This document shows positions 31,865-39,600 of a DNA stretch of 64,000 nucleotides, piece by piece (position 1 is the first letter of the stretch; each line of letters starts with the position of its first letter). The DNA lies in assembly GCA_006503475.1 (NCBI GenBank), contig RSEH01000095.1:1-64000 (forward strand), read 5' to 3'. The notes below the pieces were generated by a model. It did no database searches. It was given only the letters and a program-made list of their open reading frames with translations, and was not told the origin of the DNA. The translations under genes were made by a program, and so were the position numbers. Source of the DNA: Stentor roeselii (lineage: Eukaryota > Ciliophora > Heterotrichea > Heterotrichida > Stentoridae).

Positions 31865-33742
31865 ATGACTCGTGGTTTTTGTTTTTTTTTCTTGATTTCG
31901 CTTTCGATTCAAGCATCAAGTGAAGATTCTCTAGCTTTAAAAACATTTTCCGAGATTTTAGACGATTTTTCTCCATACAAACCAAATTTCGACGAAATCC
32001 ATTTGAAGATTGAAGAAGAAATGAAAAATCAAGACCCTGAATTCCTTTCTCAATACGCCGAGTTCTTGCTTTTAGGTCTACCCCTAAGTTCAGAGAGTCC
32101 AATAAATGACAACAAATACGTGAAAAACAACAAATTTCTCCGAGACATCGACTCAGCAGTTTTTATCTTCAAGAAAACGATTTCAAACAGTAAAAATTCT
32201 GCATTTTTTATTCACTTTCTTCATTCAAGTTCATTTCTGATCGAAGGGCTCGACAAGTACCTGCCTTTTTCTGGTGTCACGAAAGCCACGCTAAGGTCTT
32301 TGCAGGAAAAAAGTGTTTTTAAAAGGTCATCGGCGGGGGTGGTTCATTTTTTGAATCAGTATCAGAGGTGCTTGTTGTTTGAAGTTACTCCGAGTTGTTT
32401 GAAGGATTCAAGCTTGAACTTGATTTCTCGGCCTTCTATGAATCATTGTTCTTTCTCTTGTGAGGATATCGCGTTTTTAGCCTTTTCTGCTGCTACTGAG
32501 TCCATGGAATATCGGCATAGAAGCAAAAAGGAGTATATTGAATTTCCTGCTGTTGGAAAGGAAGATGTTTGGACAGTAACTCGACTTCAAAGTACTCTAA
32601 AAATGTTCGAAAAAATATCTACCGTTTCTGAAGATATCAGCACACTTGCTGAATACTACATCCAAGGACAACGAGTTATAGGAATGCAACCAGATATTGA
32701 ATTCGGTCTATCCCTGCTTGAGAAATCTGCAGAATCAGGTAATGTGAAAGCTCATGAAGAATTAGGCAACCTTTACATGTCAGGCCGTTCAGTATCCAAA
32801 AACATGACAAAGGCAATATACCATTTAAAATCTGCAAAATCCAAAGGATCCCCATCAGCCCAATCCTTACTCGGAAAGATCTACCTTTACGGTTCCGAAG
32901 TTCCAGCCGACGAAGAACTAGGGCTAAAATTATTACAAGACTCATTAAAACAAGGAGACCATTCGAGTTACGCGATCCTAGGCGAGTACCACTTTCTAAA
33001 GAAAAACTGGGCAGAAGCTTACAAATACCTTCCAGTCTCAGCAAGTCTTGGCCACGAGGCAAGCCAATACTATTACTCAATCCTCCTGACCAACAACTAC
33101 ATGATCGAAACATGCGACATCGCCCTTGACCACTTCAAAGAACTGACACTAAAAAGTAGTTTACGAAAATACGCTGAAAACGCTTACATGATGTACAACA
33201 ATGGAGACCTCGAAGGAGCTTTTCTGAACTTCTTAGTCTCTGCAAGCCTCGGAGAAGACTACTCAAATCTAGCCCTTGCTTATATGTTTGAAAATAACCA
33301 AGTTCCTCACAAGTTCAGATGCAAAAAAGGAAAAGAATTTTGCGCTGCTTGGTTTTATTTCTTCTCAAGTAAAACAAGCAGGTCTTTATTGAAACTAGGA
33401 AAAATTATCGCTAAAGGAAATGAATTTTTTAAAGGGAACTACTCAGAAGCTAAGACTTTTTTCTTGCAATCTGAAGCGTTACCTGAAAGTCTTTATGAAC
33501 TTGCGAAAATGCATGAGTTTGGACTAGGAGTCGACATGAACCTCACGAAAGCTGAGGATTTTTTGAACTTGATTATTGAAAGGGCTGAAAAAAATAGTGT
33601 TGATAAAGATGCAAAGTACCCTGCTTATCTTGCACTTTTTAGGATTTGGGTTAAAAAAAGCAGTTTTAGTGATTTTTTAGCTGTTGTTGGTGAGTTTTTC
33701 TGGAAACATTTAAATGATTTAGCTGGGTACCTGATGTTATAA
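31865..33742 (+). CDS. SEL1L/HRD3-like ER-associated degradation protein
   Basis: 625 residues with an N-terminal signal peptide (MTRGFCFFFLISLSIQASS). Sel1-like repeats cover about residues 275-400 (LLEKSAESGNVKAHEELGNL and following units) and resume near 490-580. Between them, CDIALDHFKELTLKSS and the following EGAFLNFLVSASLGEDYSNL match the layout of SEL1L/HRD3, the luminal partner of the HRD1 ubiquitin ligase that hands misfolded glycoproteins to the ERAD channel. Known family members usually have a C-terminal membrane span; here the end is only weakly hydrophobic, so it may be fully luminal. It converges on the C2H2 gene with a 20-bp gap. Another Sel1-repeat protein is possible. Confidence 0.75.
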   Translation: MTRGFCFFFLISLSIQASSEDSLALKTFSEILDDFSPYKPNFDEIHLKIEEEMKNQDPEFLSQYAEFLLLGLPLSSESPINDNKYVKNNKFLRDIDSAVFIFKKTISNSKNSAFFIHFLHSSSFLIEGLDKYLPFSGVTKATLRSLQEKSVFKRSSAGVVHFLNQYQRCLLFEVTPSCLKDSSLNLISRPSMNHCSFSCEDIAFLAFSAATESMEYRHRSKKEYIEFPAVGKEDVWTVTRLQSTLKMFEKISTVSEDISTLAEYYIQGQRVIGMQPDIEFGLSLLEKSAESGNVKAHEELGNLYMSGRSVSKNMTKAIYHLKSAKSKGSPSAQSLLGKIYLYGSEVPADEELGLKLLQDSLKQGDHSSYAILGEYHFLKKNWAEAYKYLPVSASLGHEASQYYYSILLTNNYMIETCDIALDHFKELTLKSSLRKYAENAYMMYNNGDLEGAFLNFLVSASLGEDYSNLALAYMFENNQVPHKFRCKKGKEFCAAWFYFFSSKTSRSLLKLGKIIAKGNEFFKGNYSEAKTFFLQSEALPESLYELAKMHEFGLGVDMNLTKAEDFLNLIIERAEKNSVDKDAKYPAYLALFRIWVKKSSFSDFLAVVGEFFWKHLNDLAGYLML

Positions 33743-33762
33743 ATAATTGAGACTTAGATAGA

Positions 33763-34008
33763 TTAAATTAGTGATGAAGAAGTATCATCTGGATTTCGGT
33801 GTTTTTCCAACTTTCGCAGGTGATGGGAGAGTTTTTTTTGACTACAAAAAATCTTGTAGCATCTTTCGCAGGAGTAAATTTTTGAATTTGACAGGATTTC
33901 TGGCATTTCGGGTTCTCCTGATATGGGGCTGATTAGCTGGATTGGCACCAAATGAACGATTTGATGGTTCAAGAAATACAAGGACTGGGCATTTTGTTCG
34001 GCTTGCAT
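33763..34008 (-). CDS. Small single C2H2 zinc-finger protein
   Basis: 81 residues. Residues 46-69 form one C2H2 finger: YSCERCYKIFC, then KKLSHHLRKLEKH, giving Cys-x2-Cys and His-x5/6-His spacing. The start ATGCAAGCC is chosen because CTAATAA sits directly before it, as at several other genes. A longer overlapping frame from 34084 lacks the finger and is taken as a shadow. One finger alone is more typical of RNA or protein binding than of DNA recognition. Function unknown. Confidence 0.65.
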   Translation of the reverse strand: MQAEQNAQSLYFLNHQIVHLVPIQLISPISGEPEMPEILSNSKIYSCERCYKIFCSQKKLSHHLRKLEKHRNPDDTSSSLI

Positions 34009-34313
34009 TTATTAGATAGCCATCAATTTCTAAACCATATAGGAAAGCTCTGTAATAAATTTCAGATTTAATAAAGTTTAGCAAGTTGGAAAAGAATCTT
34101 TAATTGAATGATGATGTTTAAGATGAGCATTTTTTCTAACTTAGCCCCAAAACTTCATTAATCAAAGTCTTTAAAAAATCGATCAATTTTTCTTTCGCTT
34201 TGCTTAAATTTATCAAAACCTAATTATCTCTATTATTTTTCTCAAATTAACCAAAAAACCTAATTAACTAAATTAGACCAAATGAAGTAATTAACTAAAA
34301 ATAACGCGAATAA
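34009..34313. other. Intergenic
   Basis: 305 bp between TMEM107 and the zinc-finger gene, both on the minus strand. AT-rich with no feature beyond the CTAATAA box at the zinc-finger start. Confidence 0.5.
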
Positions 34314-34745
34314 TTAGTTCTTAGTATTCGCAAAAATCTTGAAAGTTATCAGGCAAATAACCTCAGTTGTAAAAGGAACTAAATTTGTTAACACCCAGAT
34401 TGACCAAAGGACCTGAAATCTCCAGCTTAATAAAAAAAACCATATCAGAAATACCACTCCAAGGGCGTGAAAAGAAATTGAAACAATGCTGACTAATGCT
34501 GCTTGCATCGTTACTCCGAACATTAACACAGCGAATTCAAATGCCATCACTATTATACTCAAACTTAGAGCTGCCAGTGTCGATCTTTCAGCATCTTTGT
34601 AGTCATCATCGTCTTTTGAAGCTGAGAATGGAATCCCGGCGAAAATGTTGTCATCGTTTACGAAGAAAATCACGATGATCATTGCACTATGGCCTAAAAG
34701 ACACAGAAATTTAGCTGGGAATAAGGACCTGGTGACTGACTTCAT
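34314..34745 (-). CDS. TMEM107: TMEM107, ciliary transition-zone protein
   Basis: 143 residues with four membrane spans, the size and topology of TMEM107. The N-terminal AKFLCLLGHSAMIIVIFF and DDNIFAGIPF align with the vertebrate segment RFLTLLAHLVVVITLFW followed by DSNIQACLP. Later ALSLSIIVMAFEFAVLMFGV and PFTTEVICLITF also match. TMEM107 recruits membrane proteins to the MKS module of the transition zone and helps gate the cilium, as expected in a heavily ciliated cell. ATATAAAAATG marks the start. The identification is from recalled family sequence, not a search. Confidence 0.85.
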   Translation of the reverse strand: MKSVTRSLFPAKFLCLLGHSAMIIVIFFVNDDNIFAGIPFSASKDDDDYKDAERSTLAALSLSIIVMAFEFAVLMFGVTMQAALVSIVSISFHALGVVFLIWFFLLSWRFQVLWSIWVLTNLVPFTTEVICLITFKIFANTKN

Positions 34746-35113
34746 TTTTATATTTGAAGGGTATAGGATTTTAGAAATTTTTTAGAATTTAGGGAGTTAG
34801 AATGCTGAAGAAATTGTTTATCTCTTATAACAAGGTCATAGTTTTTTTAAAGTCTATACTCCTAGAAATATCAGTTTCTTGATTACAACTCAAAAAATAA
34901 TGTTATATAATCAATTTACCTAATCATCATGATACTTTAAACTTATTATCTCAAATGAATTTAGATTAGGTGTTGAGATTAAATCATTAAGTATTGATGG
35001 ATTAATATATTTTTAAGTGAATGCAAAAGATTTTTATCTTATCATATTTCATTCATTATAGTGAGAAGCTGTAGACTTATGATTATTAGCTATAGGAAGA
35101 GAATACTTTCTTT
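34746..35113. other. Intergenic
   Basis: 368 bp of AT-rich DNA upstream of TMEM107 and downstream of the coiled-coil gene. No gene or ordered repeat seen. Confidence 0.5.
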
Positions 35114-36244
35114 TTAATTTATGTATTGAGTTAAGTTGGGTGGTATATCAAATAGATTAGGCCGGAGTAGATCCATCGACTTCTTATTTTTCATCTTGTT
35201 TCTAGTAAGAAACCAATTAGGGTTCACTACAGATTTGCGTTTAATGTGTTGTCGTTTTACTTCATTGAGCTGGTAAATATCTGCTAACTCTTCAATCCTG
35301 CTCTGAACTCTATCAACAAGTGGTTGAAATTTCAACATCTCCTGATGAGTTACCTTGCAATCATTCAAGCTAAGTTCAAATTTAAGCTTTTCATTATCCA
35401 TATCCAATTCCCTGATCTTTTTTTCAAATTCAACAATCTGATCATCCTTAACACAAATTTCATTTTTAAGCACTTGGACCTCCTCCTTAAGTTTTTGAGT
35501 GATTTCATTTGCCTTTGCACTCAAATAGCTATTTTTTTCATATTCCAACAATTTACTCTGCAACTTTTCCATATATTCATCAATCATCTCAAAGATAACC
35601 CTCCAAATCTTTTCAATCAAAATACTTTCATTTTCCTTTCCACCCTGTTTAAGTCTAACAATAACATCCCTAATAATTCCATTGCAAAACTTGAAGTTTT
35701 CATTCAAATCTCCATCAACCCTCTTGTCCTTGATAGCGATGATGTTTTCAAGCCAAGACTTTGCTTTACATTCAGACCCTTCAGAAATAACGAAAGAATT
35801 AAACTGTAATTCTTCATTCAAACTAATATGTCTAAGTTTTTTCTTGCTGTGAATGTTAAGAATCGACTGAAACGTGGAAATTTTAGAACTTTCTCCAGTT
35901 CTTTCTTTTCCATTTAGTTTTGGAAGCGATTTTTGAGCTTGGATGTTTTTCGAGCTGTTAGAATTTATCAAAAAGTTTTCCTTAATTCGGATTTCTTTTT
36001 TACTTAAACTTTTTGCTGCATTTTTTATGATTCGGCCGGATTCTTTAGTTTTTGTGAGAGTCACTGGCTTGTTGAGGGTGTAAGGCGAGTCTTTAGAGTC
36101 TTCTAATCTTTCAGTGCTCTTGGTCTTCTTCACCTCGGTTAATTGACGGATTGAGTGGTTTGAAGAGTTGAGATACGTCAGGTCTGGGATGAGGCTCATA
36201 CTTGACTTGCAGGTCGGTTGGCCGAAATCTGCTCTTGACTTCAT
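35114..36244 (-). CDS. Basic coiled-coil protein, unknown
   Basis: 376 residues. The first 140 are Ser/Lys-rich and probably disordered. Residues about 195-330 form an amphipathic coiled coil (KLQSKLLEYEKNSYLSAKAN, then LKEEVQVLKNEICVKDDQ). The tail is again basic (VKRQHIKRKSVVNPNWF). No enzymatic motif is present. Such proteins are common in ciliate cortical and basal-body structures, but nothing here assigns it. CTAATAATT lies 10-15 nt upstream of the ATG. Confidence 0.8.
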   Translation of the reverse strand: MKSRADFGQPTCKSSMSLIPDLTYLNSSNHSIRQLTEVKKTKSTERLEDSKDSPYTLNKPVTLTKTKESGRIIKNAAKSLSKKEIRIKENFLINSNSSKNIQAQKSLPKLNGKERTGESSKISTFQSILNIHSKKKLRHISLNEELQFNSFVISEGSECKAKSWLENIIAIKDKRVDGDLNENFKFCNGIIRDVIVRLKQGGKENESILIEKIWRVIFEMIDEYMEKLQSKLLEYEKNSYLSAKANEITQKLKEEVQVLKNEICVKDDQIVEFEKKIRELDMDNEKLKFELSLNDCKVTHQEMLKFQPLVDRVQSRIEELADIYQLNEVKRQHIKRKSVVNPNWFLTRNKMKNKKSMDLLRPNLFDIPPNLTQYIN

Positions 36245-36571
36245 CTTGGAATTATTAGAATTAAAGTACTCCCATTATTGACTCAAGGATTACACTTAAT
36301 AATTATCACTTTTTTCCAATCAATCCTCAAAGTAAAAAAAATGATTTCCCTAAAAATCTCTTAAAAAATTTACCAAATCATATTTCCAGAAAATTCCAGG
36401 AAATAAACTTTGAAATTTTTTAAGTTTTCATGAAATTCATCAAGATATATCCATTCTTCCTTATTAAAACATCGGCCGATATCCAATATCCTTAAAAGCT
36501 AAAGATCATTAAACCTTCAAATTTTAAAGTTTTCATGAAATTCATCAAGATATATCCATTCTTACCTATTA
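36245..36571. other. Intergenic with duplicated NUP210 3' end
   Basis: 327 bp between same-strand genes. Its left part is plain AT-rich DNA; from about 36412 onward it carries a degenerate copy of the 3' end of the neighbouring gp210 gene. Confidence 0.7.
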
Positions 36572-36616
36572 TTAAAAATTCGGCCGGTATCCAATATTCT
36601 TAAAAGCTGAAGATCC
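36412..36616 (-). repeat. Direct duplication of the gp210 gene 3' end
   Basis: Two copies of a roughly 95-100 bp unit, offset by 105-108 bp. Copy B (about 36518-36616) contains the true last codons (SSAFKNIGYRPNF and stop) plus downstream DNA. Copy A (about 36412-36508) still reads SLAFKDIGYRPMF and stop in the same strand and phase. Shared downstream words include TCATGAAATTCATCAAGATA on the plus strand. Confidence 0.85.
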
Positions 36617-39600
36617 AGGAGTTGAAGCAGGACCAGCAGGTCCCGGTCCAGGTGGTCCAGGAGTTTGCATTCGAGCACTTGTGGGTTGAGCAGGGAATCT
36701 CGGAGGCTGGTAGTTAAAGTTTCTATAAGCTGGCTGAACAGGCTGCTGCTGATTATTTTTAAAGAAGTTATAAACGACAAACAACAGCAAGCAAAGAGCA
36801 ATGAAAATAACCAGGTCATTTAAACTCATAGGACTTCCTATTTCAGCTCTAGAAGCGTCATTGTAGTAAGTTACAAGAAGTTCTTCTTTTTGACCTGTGA
36901 TCGAATCTAGGATTTCTACTCGTTTTAACTTTATTTCACTTTCCGTGTTGAGAACTGTCAGATCGATTGTGCATCTATCGGAAGTTTCTTGCTTTTTCGC
37001 GTGGATGTAAGGACTTTCGCTGTTCACTTGGAGAGAACCGCAGTTTCCGGCTAGGAGAACTGAGTGCGTTGTTGACTTTCCGTAGAGGACTATTTGTTTG
37101 TCTTGATTGGGAATTGAGAATTTTGATACGAATGGAATTTTCACCGAGGACTCGAAGGTGTAAAGAGATCGGCCTTTGGATCCGACTATTATGTTGATGA
37201 TTAGGTCTTTTGGGGCTAGGGCTGTTGTACTTGGGTTTGTATTTGGAGTCACCAAGCATCCATATCCAGGCTCATCCCCCCATCTTTCCTTATCAGCCTT
37301 ATCAATTTCACTTTCAACAAAAACAAAATCACTATGACTATTCGTATAGCACCTAACATGCAAATTCTGTTTAATATTTTTCTTCTGTTCAGATGAAAGT
37401 TTATGAATTTCTTTCATTTTATCAGAATCAGCAAAGAGTCTAATCGGTACTTTGTAAGATTCCCTGAAATTCGGATGCCTTTCATAATTCGAGATGACTG
37501 TCGGACTATTAAGTCCAAGTTCAAGAGACTTTACCTTTTGAACCGAGACAAGACTTCTCAAGTCCATCGATTTTTCCCTGTAATGAACAAAAGTGTCGCC
37601 TTCTTGAAGTGACTTGGCGAGTCCCTTGTCAGTCACTGATAAAATATTCGTGTTTTCGACTGTCCAAACACCTACAACGCCTGCTGGGGTCGAATGAGTT
37701 GTCTCGAATTGAACCTCGCCTCCTAGATGAAGAAGGACTGGTGAGACTGGCTTCATCACTGAATTTACGGAAATTTTTAGAACGTCTTTTACTTTTGGGT
37801 TCTTGTTTAGGAATACTTTTACTATTGTGTCCCCGGCGTATTGAGAGTAAATTTTTAATGTTGTGTTTCGGTTTTCGAGACTTGCTTGGAGAACTCTGGA
37901 GTTTGATACTTCTACACTGACATCAATTCCATATTCAAACCCTCTAGGAAAACTTCTAGCAATCGAATCCTGATAAATAACATCAAACTCCAACTCAGAC
38001 CCAAGAGCAATAGTTCTAGACACATACGACTTATCAACATGAATCGATTCAATATCCGCAACAATAACAGAAGCCATAAAAGTATCTCCCTTAACTCGAT
38101 TATTTTGAATAATAACACTAGCCTCCCCTTTTTGTCCACTAGAGAACAAAACGCCATTATCAGTGATTTTCAAGAAGTCTTCACGACAGTCAATACATCG
38201 AAAGTGAGTTTTTTCTTCTTTACTGACAGGAAGTTTAAAAGCTGAGTGAGTCGGCAAAAGAAAGATAAGCGAATCAAGCCACCTAGGAAATTCCGACTCA
38301 CAATTAAAAGTGATATAAGAGTGACATCTATGACTTGGACTCTGAGAAATCAATCCAGGTTCAACAGCCGCTGTGACTTTAGAAGTAAAAGTATGTTCAC
38401 GGTCACGGTACTCCTCAGGGTACTGAATATCGATGTGAAGTGTTATGTCACTTTTACCTGGTGATAACGCAAGGCCAGTCACTGCCACCTGTTTACTTAT
38501 ATCATCATTTTCTTGAAAAATCGAATAAACTGCTGGACTATTCGACTTCCATGTGAACTGCGCATTTATAGTACAATCACTGATTTCTTCTCCATTGTAA
38601 AAAATCTGAGCGATTAGTCTCGTTGCGCTATCAACTAAAACACTTCGACCAGGACCCATTCCGAGGATTCCTACAGAAGTAGCAAGTCTTACTCTGACTT
38701 TTCCGAAGGCTTGAGTAAGAACTGATTGCTTTCGAATCATTTGCAAAATAACTGAAGTGTCTCCTACTTTAAGAGCATTAAGCAGTCCTGATGATGAGTC
38801 GATTGTAGCGATTTCATTGTCTTTTGTGCTCCATACGAGTTGAATGCTGTAAAAACCGTATTTTGAAGGGTCTGGGCCGCCTTTGTAGTTTAAACTGTAT
38901 CTTGACCCTGGAAGAAGAAGGACTTCAGGAGGGATGATCTCTAAAGGAGGGAAGACATCGATTATTACTTGATTACTTCTGATGTTGAACTGATCTTCTT
39001 CTTTTAATATGCTTCTTGAACCGTATGCGAAGACTTGGAACTCTCCGACTTTTGTTCCTTTTATTTCCCAGTCTTCGAATGAACTTGAAACTGATACTGT
39101 TTGAAAGGCGTTGGTCATTGAAAGCTCGAAATTCATCCAACGAAGCTCGGATGGAGAAAAATATCGGCCTTCTGAATCTATTGCTGAGAGGGAAAGCTTT
39201 ATTGAACTGTTCACTGGAATTAAACCTCCTTCTTTTAGCTCTAGACTTCCTAACTGGGAAACTAAAATATTGCAGTATACTGGGAAAGAACCTGGAAGAC
39301 CCTGGTCATCGACTTTTATGGAAACTTTTCCGCTTTTTTTTGGGAAAATTATGATTTTTCGGTCACTGTCGTAGGTGAATTGAATTATGTCAGTTGAGTT
39401 GCAGGATACTTCGAATAGACCTGAACCGTAGAGTATGGAGATCTCTAAAGAGTTTTGCCTATGAAGATACATCGAGTACTCCTTAATACTCAAATCCACA
39501 TTTTTCACGACTTGATTATCTAAAGAGCTTGCAATTCCTGGGTTCAAAATAGTTCCATCTATCATTTTATCAATTCTCGCTTCTAAACTAACAGGTCCTT

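Noticed and set aside
33842-34084. Minus-strand frame overlapping the C2H2 gene
   Set aside because: The alternative frame carries the zinc finger and the CTAATAAATG start; this one has neither.
35324-35809. 161-codon plus-strand frame inside the coiled-coil gene
   Set aside because: It is the complement of a Glu/Lys-rich coiled coil, which gives long Phe/Leu-rich antisense frames; no independent support.
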